Positions 19,238 to 28,874 are shown, counted from the first letter of the stretch. The stretch is 64,000 nucleotides of DNA from Petrotoga mexicana DSM 14811 (GCF_002895565.1 NZ_AZRN01000033.1:51592-115591); one strand, 5' to 3'. The notes: generated by a model not told the origin, from the letters alone. Numbers and translations are program-made.

Positions 19238-19888
19238 TCACTCCATTTCAGAAATTAATTCATCAACGATTACTTTTATAATTAAATAGCTCGAAGTTGC
19301 TCCGGGATCTTGATGCCCTTTACTCCTTTCACCTAGATAACTAGCACGCCCCTTAGTAGCCAACAAAGGAATAGTTGCCTTCATTCCTTCTTCAGCAGCT
19401 TTTTTACATTCTTCAAGAGCTCTTTCTAAAGATAAACCTTTTACTTTACTTTCACGAAGAGCATTCACTGCCGGAATAATGGTATCTAACATAGTTTTTT
19501 CTCCTCGCTGAGCTTTTCCTAGTTTTTGAATACCTTCTATTACGGTCTCACCAATCTTTATGAAAGAATCAATATCAAAATCTGAATCAGGAATAATCTT
19601 GCTAATATTTAAAAAAGCAGTTCCATATAATGGCCCAGAGGCACCACCTACAGTTGATATTAAAGTCATTGCAACAGTTTTAACTAAGTCACTATTATTT
19701 TTGAAACTATCATCCTCGATTTTTTCTTTTACCTTTTTGAAGCCACGAGCCATATTTATACCATGATCTGCATCGCCAATTGCAGCATCTAATTCGGTTA
19801 AATAATTTTTATTTTCTATGAGTACATCTGCAATTTTTATAAATATATCTTTAATTTTTTCTGAAGTGACCTTAATTTTTTCTGACAT
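19238..19888 (-). CDS. dhaL: Dihydroxyacetone kinase subunit DhaL (ADP-binding)
   Basis: About 216 residues, an all-alpha barrel. The Mg-ADP site is visible as DAAIGDADHGINMARG near residue 35, and the C-terminal GHQDPGATSS motif is intact. DhaL keeps ADP as a permanent cofactor that is rephosphorylated by DhaM. The second ATG (19888) is chosen because GGAGG lies 8 bp away; the first ATG overlaps that site. A 199-bp gap separates it from dhaK, larger than other spacings in the operon, with no recognised element in it. Confidence 0.94.
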   Translation of the reverse strand: MSEKIKVTSEKIKDIFIKIADVLIENKNYLTELDAAIGDADHGINMARGFKKVKEKIEDDSFKNNSDLVKTVAMTLISTVGGASGPLYGTAFLNISKIIPDSDFDIDSFIKIGETVIEGIQKLGKAQRGEKTMLDTIIPAVNALRESKVKGLSLERALEECKKAAEEGMKATIPLLATKGRASYLGERSKGHQDPGATSSYLIIKVIVDELISEME

Positions 19889-20087
19889 TAGATAGTCCTC
19901 CATATCTAAAATTTATCATGGTCTTTAATAATTTCATCTTCTCCTGATAGGCATTTTTAGAGACTGGATCTCCAAACAACATCTCTACTCCTTTCATCTA
20001 TAAATTAAAAAAATAAACATCTTTTTGTAATCTTTATTGATAACTTATTCAATTTTTACAAGATTTTTTCTCAATTGTTTATAAGGT

Positions 20088-21080
20088 TCATTTCATCAAA
20101 TTTATATCAGTGGGAGCATCTAATAATTCTTTTAATTCTTGGTCAAGTTTTAACAGTGTTATTGACATTCCTGCCATTTCCAACGATGTCATAAACTCAT
20201 CAACGAAGTTTTTATAAACTTTGATACCTCTATTTTCTAAAACTTGGTGGGCACGTCTATTTGCAATAAATAACTCCATTAAAGGAGTTCCGCCCATACC
20301 GTTGACCATTAACGCAACTTCATCACCGTTTTCAAAATTTATGTCAGACAATATACTACCTAATAAATCGTCTACTATTTCATCTGCCTTTTTAACCTTC
20401 GTTCTTTGTGTACCAGGTTCTCCATGAATCCCAATTCCTAGCTCCATTTCATCTTCCTCTAGTTTAAAAGTGGGTTCTTCGGCAGAAGGAACTCTACATG
20501 GATATAAAGCCATTCCCTTAGTTCTGACATTGGAGATAACTTTTTCTGCAGCTTTTTTAACTTCAGAAAGCTCGGCACCGGCAGCAGCTTTAGCTCCAGC
20601 AATCTTATGAACGAATATTGTACCAGCTACACCTCTACGCCCCGTTGTGTACAAACTATCTTCAACCGCTACGTCATCATTTACAACTACATGTGCAACT
20701 TCGATTCCTTCTGCTACAGCCATATCCTCAGCCATTTCAAAATTCATTACATCACCCGTATAGTTTTTAACAATTAGCAAAACTCCTTTACCACCATTTA
20801 CAGTCTTGATTGCTTCAAATATTGCATCTGGTGTTGGAGAAGTAAATACATCTCCTGCTACAGCTGCATCTAGCATTCCTTCACCCACATAGCCTGCATG
20901 AGCGGGTTCATGTCCACTACCACCACCGCTAACAAGTGCAACTTTATCTAATGGAGCATCCTTTCTAACTACTACATTGTAATTATCAAGTTTTCTTAGT
21001 TTTGAAGGTTTCGCCTTAACTATTCCTTCAATCATTTCTACTACTACATTTTCTGGATCGTTAATCAGTTTTTTCTTCAT
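20088..21080 (-). CDS. dhaK: Dihydroxyacetone kinase subunit DhaK (substrate-binding)
   Basis: 330 residues, the normal DhaK length. The GGGSGHEPAHAGYVGEGML segment and the catalytic histidine in GIGIHGEPG, which binds dihydroxyacetone as a hemiaminal, are intact. It transfers phosphate from DhaL-ATP to dihydroxyacetone to give DHAP. First gene of dhaKLM-ptsHI; it has its own copy of the glpF-type control region, so the two operons should respond together to glycerol-3-phosphate and to the factor that reads the hexamer array. Confidence 0.96.
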   Translation of the reverse strand: MKKKLINDPENVVVEMIEGIVKAKPSKLRKLDNYNVVVRKDAPLDKVALVSGGGSGHEPAHAGYVGEGMLDAAVAGDVFTSPTPDAIFEAIKTVNGGKGVLLIVKNYTGDVMNFEMAEDMAVAEGIEVAHVVVNDDVAVEDSLYTTGRRGVAGTIFVHKIAGAKAAAGAELSEVKKAAEKVISNVRTKGMALYPCRVPSAEEPTFKLEEDEMELGIGIHGEPGTQRTKVKKADEIVDDLLGSILSDINFENGDEVALMVNGMGGTPLMELFIANRRAHQVLENRGIKVYKNFVDEFMTSLEMAGMSITLLKLDQELKELLDAPTDINLMK

Positions 21081-21305
21081 CTTTATTACCCCCTTAAATT
21101 ATTTATTTTATCTTGCTCACTCTGAAAATTTTAAAGTGAATTTTATTTTCATTTAAAACTTGCTTTAGGAAGCATTATCAATAGTGAAACAGTTAATGAT
21201 ACTAATTCCGTTAAAACATCATACTTTCTGCTTTATTGAAACTTTTCTTTACGCGCAAAGAAAATAATTTCAATATTCCTTACTTTTACTTAACATTTTC
21301 ACTTC

Positions 21306-21401
21306 AAAAAAAAACCTTAATAAATACTGCTTCTCCTCGAAGAGTGGTTACCCACTCTTCGACATACCAATATTTATTAAGGTTTTCTCTTCTTCTCCAC
21401 C
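21306..21401 (-). promoter_or_regulatory. dhaK leader GlpP-type antitermination site and terminator
   Basis: Minus strand order: GGTGGAGAAGAAGAG, AAAACCTTAATAAATATT, inner hairpin, AGTATTTATTAAGGTTTT and nine T (21306-21314). The 21-nt element occupies 21381-21401. Confidence 0.8.
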
Positions 21402-21488
21402 TTATCACTTTTATTAACTTTAAGTCTTAAGCCTAATTTCAATGTTTCATTATTTTACAAATTACATGATTTAGAAACTTTTGAATTA

Positions 21489-21576
21489 ATTATATATTAA
21501 TATTTTTTTATTGTCAATGTCAATTATAACCATTTACAACCAATTACAGTCATTTATCTCTGATTAGAGACATTTA
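21489..21576 (-). promoter_or_regulatory. dhaK promoter with six-unit 10-bp hexamer array
   Basis: Minus strand: TTGACA (21512-21517), 17 bp, TATAAT (21489-21494). Upstream hexamers at exact 10-bp steps: TAAATG, TAATCA, TAAATG, TAATTG, TAAATG, TAATTG (21576 down to 21521), ending 3 bp from the -35. All six fit TAAWYR. Confidence 0.87.
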
Positions 21577-21640
21577 TCTACTAAATACTTAGTTTTTCTT
21601 TCTTTTTATAATTTATAAAAAATGGCTATAACTTTTTTAC

Positions 21641-23059
21641 TTAAATCAATTCTTTTTTTAATTCAATTATTTCTTTTTCTAATTCTTCTTTTATTGTTTC
21701 ATTCTCTCTTTTTGCCTCTAGATATTCTCTTAATTTTTCATGTCTTCGAGGATTTAAAGGATATCTAGCAGCCGCAATTATTCCTAAAACCAATAAAATT
21801 ATTGGGACGAAAGAGATTATAAATCTCAATGCAAACAAAAAACTCTCAGGTTGAGGTTGTTCTACACCGTTTATTGGGTTAACAAATCCTGATAGCCCCA
21901 ATGAAAAGGTAACCCCTGCAACTGCCAAGCCAGATGCCACTTTCCTCACAAACGTCATCAAACCACTCAAAGTACCCTCTTCTCTTTTACCGAATTTTAA
22001 TTCAGCAACATCGGTTACATCCCCAAATATAGTATGAGGCATAACTGCAACCCCTGAAACTCCCGCACCTATTGTTGCCGCCATTAAAATTATGTGGAAC
22101 ATAGTTACATCAGGAGGCAACGTAAAAAGAATGAATCCCGCAACACACCATACTAATGCACCTAAAATATATGAGATATTTTTGGATGTCTTTTTAGCAA
22201 TAAAGGCATAAAATGGGATAAAAACAATTTCGGTTATGAAAAGAGCACCTAACGCTATGGGAAGTAGGCCTTCATTTCCAATATAATACTTAGTATAATA
22301 GGCAAAGATAGTTGAAACCACATCTATTGATAAATATGCAAAAAGATACATGGCTATAAGGAGCCGAAAGCTCTTGATTTTAAAAGGTTCAAAAAACATA
22401 TTGAAAAAGTTGAAGGTACTTTTTTCTTTAGAGAATTCTTTTCTTTCCTTGGTGAATAGAAAAACACCTATCCATGGAATTGAAAAGATCAAGCCAAAGG
22501 TTATTGCCATCATTATATAACCTGTTCTGATATCAGAAAAAGCATTCACAATTAACATTGGAAGCACTGCACAAACCAGCCCCGCCGCCAATGAAAAGGC
22601 AAGTCTATAGGAATTTAAAGATGTTCTTTCATGGTAATCTAAGGTTAGTTCTGCTCCTAAAGCAGTGTAAGGAGTCATCACCATTGTATAAACGGTTGTA
22701 AAAGCTATGTATGCAATTAGTGCGTAAATGAATTTCCCCAATTGATTAGGAAAGCTTGCCGGATACCACAGAATGAAAAAAGATATAAAGATCAAAAAGG
22801 TTCCTGCCAACAAGTAAGGTCTTCTTCTGCCAAACCTAGTTCTTGTATTATCTGTGATGAATCCCATCAAAGGATCTGTAACGGCATCCCAAATCTTACC
22901 AATCAAAAGAATGGGAGCAATATACTGCATCTTCAGACCAATCACATCGGTAAGGAAAATAGCGTAGAAAAAATTTATTATATTGAAAGCACCGCCACCA
23001 AAAATATCCCCCGACGCATAAAACAACTTAGTTTTCAAAGGTAGTTTTTTACTTTTCAC
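21641..23059 (-). CDS. GPH family (glycoside-pentoside-hexuronide):cation symporter
   Basis: 472 residues with twelve transmembrane segments. The GPH signature is clear: KLFYASGDIFGGGAFN at the start, WDAVTDPLMGFITDNTRTRFGRRRPYLL between helices 2 and 3, and FGDVTDVAELKFGKREEGT in the second half. Members such as MelB, XynB and YicJ import sugars with Na+ or H+. The 30-residue charged C-terminal tail is cytoplasmic. It follows the helicase gene by 45 bp in the same direction. The substrate is not evident; its position upstream of the dha operon gives no strong hint. Confidence 0.9.
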   Translation of the reverse strand: MKSKKLPLKTKLFYASGDIFGGGAFNIINFFYAIFLTDVIGLKMQYIAPILLIGKIWDAVTDPLMGFITDNTRTRFGRRRPYLLAGTFLIFISFFILWYPASFPNQLGKFIYALIAYIAFTTVYTMVMTPYTALGAELTLDYHERTSLNSYRLAFSLAAGLVCAVLPMLIVNAFSDIRTGYIMMAITFGLIFSIPWIGVFLFTKERKEFSKEKSTFNFFNMFFEPFKIKSFRLLIAMYLFAYLSIDVVSTIFAYYTKYYIGNEGLLPIALGALFITEIVFIPFYAFIAKKTSKNISYILGALVWCVAGFILFTLPPDVTMFHIILMAATIGAGVSGVAVMPHTIFGDVTDVAELKFGKREEGTLSGLMTFVRKVASGLAVAGVTFSLGLSGFVNPINGVEQPQPESFLFALRFIISFVPIILLVLGIIAAARYPLNPRRHEKLREYLEAKRENETIKEELEKEIIELKKELI

Positions 23060-23104
23060 TTTTCCATCTCCTTTATGGAATTAATAAGAAAAGATTTTTA
23101 AACC

Positions 23105-26100
23105 TTAATTACCCAATTTAAATAAGTTCTTTATCTCCTGGTTGGATAACTCAGTTATCCAACTTTCTCCAGTTTTTATGATATTTTCAGATAACTCTTT
23201 CTTTTTTTCTAGCATCTCGTTTATTTTCTCTTCAAATGTTTCTAAGGTGATGAATCTGTGAACTATCACGTCTTTTGTTTGACCAATCCTGAAAGTTCTA
23301 TCTGTTGCCTGACTTTCCACTGCCGGATTCCACCAAAGGTCATAATGTATAACGTGGTTTGCAGCTGTTAAATTTAATCCCGTGCCCCCAGCTTTTAAAG
23401 ACAGGATCATAATCGGATATCTATGCTTTGTTTGAAAGTCGTTTATCATTTCGTCTCTCTTTTTTCTGTTGAGCCCTCCATGAAAAAATAGAGGTTCTAT
23501 CTTAATGTTATCTGTAAGTATCTTCGTTAATATATCTCCCATCTCTTTGTATTGGGTGAAAAGTACTACTTTTTCGTTGTTGTCTACAATATTTTGAAGT
23601 AGATCCAATAATTTTTCTGTTTTACCAGAATCATCTGGTAAAGGAACTCCTTTTTTAGTGTAGTTAACAGGATGATTGCAGATTTGTTTGAGCGATGTCA
23701 ACATTTTAAGTATTAATCCTTTTCTTTGTATGCCGTCAGCTTCCATCTTTTCCAACTCTTCTTCTACGTGTTCAACAACTTCTTTGTAAAGTGCAATTTG
23801 TGATGGTTTTAAGTATACATATTCGTCGTATGTGAACTTTTCTGGAAGGTCTTTAATGATATTTTTATCAGTTTTAATTCTTCTTATCAAAAACGGGTTT
23901 ATCAAACTTTGTAATCTTTTGGTTGCCGTTGTATCCCCGTATTTTTCAATAGGTTTTGCGAAGGTTTCTATAAAACGATTCTTTCCACCCAAATATCCAG
24001 ACATAAGGAAATCGTATAAGCTCCATAATTCGGTTAATCTGTTTTCTATGGGGGTTCCTGTCATTGCGATCTTCTTTGGAGCGCGGAGGGCTTTTACCGC
24101 TTTGGTTTGTTGTGTATCTGAATTTTTTATGTTTTGTGCTTCGTCTATAACAACCATTGAAAATTCTTTTTTCGTTAGAAATTCAACGTCATTTCTCACA
24201 ACACTGTATGTCGTTATAATTACATCAGAATTATCCTCAAACTTCCTATCACTTCCATGGTAAATGCTTACATTCAAAGTAGGTGCAAATTTTTTACATT
24301 CTTTGTACCAATTCCCAACAAGTGTCGTTGGACAAACCACTAAAACCGGATTTTCTAACGATTTTTCTTCTTTCATTTTGAGAATTACAGAAATAACTTG
24401 GACCGTCTTACCCAACCCCATATCATCTGCTATACAAACGTTGAAACCTTTTTCCAAATTCGTGTACAACCATCTGAATCCAGTTTTCTGATAATGCCTT
24501 AACTCCGCATTAAGATTTTTTGGCAACCTTACTGGAGAAACTTTTCTCAACTCTTCTAAAAACTTTTGCAGGTTGTTATCCAATATCACGGGAAGACCAT
24601 TCATCTCTTGTGAAAGTATAACTTTCAACGTTTCAAAGTCCGAGGTTAAGTTTATATTCTTGACCTTTTCCATGATAGCTTCAAACTCGTTGGCACCTAA
24701 AAACACATAATTTTCTTTTATCTTAACTATCCCCTTTGATTTTTTTGCCAACTTTTCGAACTCTTCGAGTGAAATTTCTGAATCTCCTATAAGTACACTG
24801 TAATTGAATCGTATGAGCTTGGACAAAGATAAAAAGGATAAGTGACTGCCTGTAGAGTTTGCTTTTAAAACGAGTTTTGGTCTTGAAACCTTTTGAAGTC
24901 CTTTTGGAGCTAGTATTTCAACGTTCAGGAGTTTCAATATGGGCATTGCATTTATCATTATTTCCGATAACTGTTCCGTATTGACCATTATTTTAGAACT
25001 TTTCTTCTTTAAAAACTCACCAAAGAATTCCGCGTATTTTGCAATGGTTACTATCTCTTTCAAGACCTCTGACTTTCCATCTTCTTGGCTTTCAAAGAAA
25101 GTTTTTATATCTTGGTAAGTATCAAAAGGCTCATCTTTTCGGTAGATATCGAGTGATAGGTTGAAAAACAACTCTCCCATATCCTCTATACTAATAACCA
25201 ATTGATACTTACTTTGCCTCAAAAGTAAAGGTTCAAGATAGTTTTTTATACTTTCGTAGGTTCTTTTTTCTTCAAACTTTTGGGCGGTGTATACCTTGGA
25301 TTCAAAGAACACATCGGTTATTTTATTCTTCACTTCTGTTTTGTAATACTTTTTTATAAGATATTTGATGTACTGGGATACAAGGTATTCAACGATTTTT
25401 TCCCTTTTCATGTATTGACCTTTTTCGTTGATTACTAGATCCACTGGAACGATAGAACTCAAATAATTAACGTAATCCTTCACATAATCGTTAAAATAAA
25501 CAGGTGAGTAATCGATAACGAAGTCTTCTTCGTTAATCTTTTGTGGAGTAGGGATAAATGCCTTCATATCGATAAGCTTGTATACGAAAGAAACCAATCT
25601 TTTTAAAAATAGTGATGCTTCACTGTCCTCATCGGTTTCCATAAGAGGTATCAATTCAAATAAATCAAATAAATCTTCGTAATGCACCGTATAGTGACCA
25701 TTTTCTTTTTTACATTCTAATTCTTCTAACGGTTCACCTTCTAAAATAATATTGGGAGTAATGGGAGAATAAATAAATTTAATATCTGTCTCTTTGAAAT
25801 ATGGGTTAAACTCTTCATCTATACTTTCATCTTCTTCGTTTATAGCTTTCGATAACAGATTGTACATCTTCAAAAGAAGGTTTTTAAAGTTTTTCCCATC
25901 GTAAAAATAGGCTTCATCAGGTAGTAGGTTTATAACCTTCTCTATCTCATATTTTTCATACGAGGGATCCGGTTGTTCTATCGGTTTGGTAGGTTCTTCC
26001 TTTTTATCTGTAAAGATAGAATCAGAAATTTTTTCTGTCTCTTTAGCGATTTCTATCAAATCTTTCTTTTTCATGCCGTGCATTTCGAAGATCAAAAAAG

Positions 26101-26563
26101 GGTCTTTGTCTATCTCATCGGCTACTATATAGTAAACGGCTGCCAAATGTTTGCAAGGATTTGCCCAATCAGGACATGAACAATGTGCCTCTATCTCATT
26201 CCAACTTTGTGGAAACAGCTTTATTCCCATATCTTTGGTAATATCTAAAAGTTCTTCGGGAAGGTTCCCACCAATTAACATAGCAGAAAGGTCTAACCTT
26301 TCATTTAGTACCTTTTTAATTTTTTCTTTCTCTTCTTCCGTAAAAACCGGTAAAGCTATCTTTTCTCTATAGGGATTCGGTCTCGTACCTTGAACCCTTG
26401 CTGATATTACAGAGTTTTTTTGAATTTTAATCTCCAAAACCGCCCCTTTTTTTGCGTAGCTTCTACCGCGGGGCAACCTATTAGTGTCCCTGTCGATATT
26501 TTCCAAGGCCTCTACCCATTTTTTGCCCCACCAACTTCTTCCAAAGACGTATTTTCCTCCCAT
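23105..26563 (-). CDS. SNF2-family helicase with SWIM zinc finger
   Basis: 1152 residues. A SWIM zinc finger at 128-139 (CSC, six residues, CKH) is followed by a long family-specific middle region, the bacterial SNF2-associated domain. The C-terminal 480 residues are a Swi2/Snf2 ATPase: Walker A DDMGLGKT, DEAQ-type box VIDEAQN, GTPIENR, and helicase C motifs LKAGGTGLNL and ATDRTFRIGQ. Such RapA/HepA-like proteins remodel nucleic-acid complexes; the specific role of SWIM-SNF2 proteins in bacteria is not settled. No defence or restriction genes flank it. Confidence 0.92.
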   Translation of the reverse strand: MGGKYVFGRSWWGKKWVEALENIDRDTNRLPRGRSYAKKGAVLEIKIQKNSVISARVQGTRPNPYREKIALPVFTEEEKEKIKKVLNERLDLSAMLIGGNLPEELLDITKDMGIKLFPQSWNEIEAHCSCPDWANPCKHLAAVYYIVADEIDKDPFLIFEMHGMKKKDLIEIAKETEKISDSIFTDKKEEPTKPIEQPDPSYEKYEIEKVINLLPDEAYFYDGKNFKNLLLKMYNLLSKAINEEDESIDEEFNPYFKETDIKFIYSPITPNIILEGEPLEELECKKENGHYTVHYEDLFDLFELIPLMETDEDSEASLFLKRLVSFVYKLIDMKAFIPTPQKINEEDFVIDYSPVYFNDYVKDYVNYLSSIVPVDLVINEKGQYMKREKIVEYLVSQYIKYLIKKYYKTEVKNKITDVFFESKVYTAQKFEEKRTYESIKNYLEPLLLRQSKYQLVISIEDMGELFFNLSLDIYRKDEPFDTYQDIKTFFESQEDGKSEVLKEIVTIAKYAEFFGEFLKKKSSKIMVNTEQLSEIMINAMPILKLLNVEILAPKGLQKVSRPKLVLKANSTGSHLSFLSLSKLIRFNYSVLIGDSEISLEEFEKLAKKSKGIVKIKENYVFLGANEFEAIMEKVKNINLTSDFETLKVILSQEMNGLPVILDNNLQKFLEELRKVSPVRLPKNLNAELRHYQKTGFRWLYTNLEKGFNVCIADDMGLGKTVQVISVILKMKEEKSLENPVLVVCPTTLVGNWYKECKKFAPTLNVSIYHGSDRKFEDNSDVIITTYSVVRNDVEFLTKKEFSMVVIDEAQNIKNSDTQQTKAVKALRAPKKIAMTGTPIENRLTELWSLYDFLMSGYLGGKNRFIETFAKPIEKYGDTTATKRLQSLINPFLIRRIKTDKNIIKDLPEKFTYDEYVYLKPSQIALYKEVVEHVEEELEKMEADGIQRKGLILKMLTSLKQICNHPVNYTKKGVPLPDDSGKTEKLLDLLQNIVDNNEKVVLFTQYKEMGDILTKILTDNIKIEPLFFHGGLNRKKRDEMINDFQTKHRYPIMILSLKAGGTGLNLTAANHVIHYDLWWNPAVESQATDRTFRIGQTKDVIVHRFITLETFEEKINEMLEKKKELSENIIKTGESWITELSNQEIKNLFKLGN

Positions 26564-26602
26564 TTTTCTTTTTTCTGCCTTCCTTCGTAATTACTTTTTA
26601 AG

Positions 26603-26636
26603 AAGGGATTTTGGAGAGCAACCTCCAAAATCCCTT
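26603..26636 (-). terminator. Long hairpin terminator after the orphan ABC ATPase gene
   Basis: A perfect 14-bp stem (AAGGGATTTTGGAG with its complement) and 6-nt loop. On the minus strand it follows the ATPase stop by 14 bp and is followed by CTTAAAAAG rather than a full T run, so termination may be partial. Confidence 0.7.
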
Positions 26637-26650
26637 GGTTTAGATTATGA

Positions 26651-27655
26651 TCAATAATATTTAGGATTAGTTGGGATAAAATTAAACTTCTCAGGTACAT
26701 TTTTATGTACCAAGAGTCTGATCGGTTTTCCATGGAAATCGCATTCTACCAAATTATGAGAAGAGTCGTAGATATGACTTTCTACTGTTTGAACTTCGAG
26801 TCCTTCATCTTTAATGGCTATTTCTTCAGGTCTAAAGCATAATTTGTAACTACCATCTTCTTTATCCACTTTTAATTTATTTAATACGTTGCCACCTTTG
26901 ATTTCAACGTCTATTGTGTTCAATCCTAATCTGGAAGTAAGTTCCATAACTTTTAAGTTTGATGGGTTCTGGTAAACATCGAAGGTTTCTCCAAACTGCA
27001 AAAGCTCTCCATCATCCAGTATAGCAAGATAATCACTTACCGACAAAGCATCTTCGGGATCACTGAAAACTGCTATCGTAGTTTTACCTAGTTCTTTTAT
27101 AAATCTTTTGAGCAAAGCTCTCATTTCTACATGAAGCTTTCTATCCAACTGACTCAGTGGTTCATCAAGGAGCAACAATCTGCAATCGTGTAATTTCTCT
27201 CTCCCAAAGGCGATCAACTGCTTCATACCTTCAGGCAATTCATCGGGCTTTAATTCTAAATAATTTGGTAAACCATCTAACTCTTCTGCCGCTTTTATTG
27301 CTATCTTATACACTTCTTTTTTCTTTTTTCCACCAATGTACAAAGGGAAACCCAAATTCAATTTCGTATCTAAATGAGGAAAAATGGCATAGTTTTGAAA
27401 GACAAAACCGACCTTCCTGTCTCTTGGGGAATACTTCTCTATCCTCTCGTCTCCAAAGATAATTGCTCCAGATTCAGTTTTATTCAAACCCGCAAGGGTT
27501 CTTAATAATACCGTCTTACCTGAACCTGAAGGCCCTAAAATAGATAAAACTTCTCCAACTGGTAATTCAAAAGAGATATTTTTTAGCCTGAATTCACCTA
27601 CTTGGGAATTAAGATTTTCCACCTTTAAAGAAACATCATTGGTTACTTCAACCAT
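26651..27655 (-). CDS. Orphan ABC transporter ATP-binding protein with degenerate catalytic motifs
   Basis: 334 residues with the MalK/PotA layout: an N-terminal ATPase domain and a C-terminal regulatory (TOBE-like) domain. Walker A GPSGSGKT (41-48), the Q-loop QNYAIFPH and Walker B LLLLDEPLSQLD are intact. However, the signature is LPEGMKQ (140-146) instead of LSGGQ, and the H-loop reads FSDPEDA, with Ser in place of the switch histidine. It has no permease or binding-protein gene beside it. It may be a shared ATPase with low activity or a regulatory homologue. Whether it serves the ATPase-less importer at 53.9-56.9 kb is open. Confidence 0.8.
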   Translation of the reverse strand: MVEVTNDVSLKVENLNSQVGEFRLKNISFELPVGEVLSILGPSGSGKTVLLRTLAGLNKTESGAIIFGDERIEKYSPRDRKVGFVFQNYAIFPHLDTKLNLGFPLYIGGKKKKEVYKIAIKAAEELDGLPNYLELKPDELPEGMKQLIAFGREKLHDCRLLLLDEPLSQLDRKLHVEMRALLKRFIKELGKTTIAVFSDPEDALSVSDYLAILDDGELLQFGETFDVYQNPSNLKVMELTSRLGLNTIDVEIKGGNVLNKLKVDKEDGSYKLCFRPEEIAIKDEGLEVQTVESHIYDSSHNLVECDFHGKPIRLLVHKNVPEKFNFIPTNPKYY

Positions 27656-27743
27656 TATTTTTCACCTCCTTTGCCAAGTAATAGTGCAAAGATTGAGGTT
27701 ACTTTACAATTACAGTACAAATACTTCGGAACAAATCAGTCTA

Positions 27744-28733
27744 TTACAACTCTTTCCATAACTCTTTTAGCTCTTCTATGGTTATTTCCAACAAGTTATC
27801 TCCTATGTAATCTATCGACTTCTCATTGGCTTTTCTTATTTTCTCTTTTATTTCTTCAGTTAATTGGTTACCGAACCTTTTGCTTAATATTCTAATTGCA
27901 AAATCTTTTTCACCTTCAAGTTTTCAATTTCTTTCACCTTCAAGTTTACCTTCATTCTTCAACTTTTCTGCTATCGTCATTATCAATTCACCCCTTTCAT
28001 CCATTACCTTTTTTGCTACTTCTTTTACCTTTTCTATGTTTATATCGTCCCTTGTATACATTAAATACAACATACAAGATTCAAATAATTCATTAAACGT
28101 CTTTTTGTCTTTTATCCCAATAAGAAATTCAAATGCCCTTCTTAATTCTTCATCAAACTTTTCTCCTGTTTTTACTCTTGCCACTCTTGTCGTTTGTAAT
28201 ATCGCCTTTAAATTTGCTAACCCTACTATTCCTAATTTTTCTTCCGGTGAGAAATCGTATATCTCATATTGGTAAGTAGGTATGTATTGTTTCATTATTT
28301 CCGGTAGCTCTTCTATTCCTTCTATGAGATTTATTAACTTGGTCTTTATATTCCACTTGTTTTCTCCATTGTATATTACTAGTGGTATTATTATAGGTAA
28401 TTTGTTCGTTTTAGTGTTGTATTTTTCTTCCCATATTCTGAGTATGTATTTTAAAAGTTGTAGAAGTACACGCGGATCATTGTAGCTTTTGTGTTCAAAG
28501 AGAATGTATATGTATCCATCTTTTCCATTTATTCTCGTTTTGTACAACATGTCTGAGTGGCTTTCTTTTAAATCTTCATCCACATAGCTTTTGTCTTCTT
28601 TGGTTAAATAATTTAAGTCTAGTACTTTGGTAATCTCAGAAGGTAAATAGTTTTCTAAGAAATTTTGAGCTATTTTTTTGTTACCAAAATGTTTTTTGAA
28701 GAAAGCATCGTGTGGATTGTTTAATTCACTCAT
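27744..28733 (-). pseudogene. Rpn family (PD-(D/E)XK nuclease) protein interrupted by an in-frame TGA
   Basis: The first 269 residues are a typical Rpn/recombination-promoting nuclease or transposase_31-type protein: MSELNNPHDAFFKKHFGN at the start, then a PD-(D/E)XK core with YIYILFEHKS. A TGA at 27924-27926 ends it after KLEGERN. The same frame then stays open for 59 more codons to a TAA at 27744-27746. Those codons encode KLEGEKDFAIRILSKRFG and a helical end like the DUF4351-type C-terminus of full-length relatives. So one nonsense change (or readthrough) separates the gene from an intact form. Nuclease residues are present, so the truncated product might still act. Confidence 0.78.
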
Positions 28734-28845
28734 CTTTTGCCTCGCTTTATGCGATAGATTTTGTTTTGTTCAAAATTAATTATACCATTTATTTGTTTAA
28801 CTATACTAATGATTGTAGAAATTTTGACAAATTGCCTTTTATAAC

Positions 28846-28874
28846 TTGACTTTTACTTAATACTAAACTAGAAT
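28846..28874 (+). promoter_or_regulatory. Promoter of era
   Basis: TTGACT (28846-28851), 17 bp, TAGAAT (28869-28874), 47 bp upstream of the era start. It lies in the divergent gap with the Rpn gene. Confidence 0.7.

Larger units (their letters stand above)
21211..21596 (-). repeat. Duplicated control region, copy B (dhaK leader)
   Basis: About 386 bp matching 16342-16729. The only extended divergence is inside the terminator loop, where this copy has a perfect inner hairpin (CGAAGAGTGG TTA-type loop, 21338-21361). It occupies most of the 560 bp between the symporter gene and dhaK; the remainder shows no gene. Confidence 0.9.

Noticed and set aside
21236..21430. Small plus-strand frame within the dhaK leader repeat
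   Set aside because: It lies opposite the terminator hairpin and its equivalent in the other repeat copy is not kept open, so it is not coding.
23105..26563. SNF2 helicase as part of a phage-defence system
   Set aside because: No nuclease, methylase or other defence partner is adjacent; neighbours are a sugar symporter and an ABC ATPase.
26512..26733. 73-codon minus-strand frame between the helicase and ABC ATPase genes
   Set aside because: Overlaps both genes in another frame and is explained by the end of one and start of the other.
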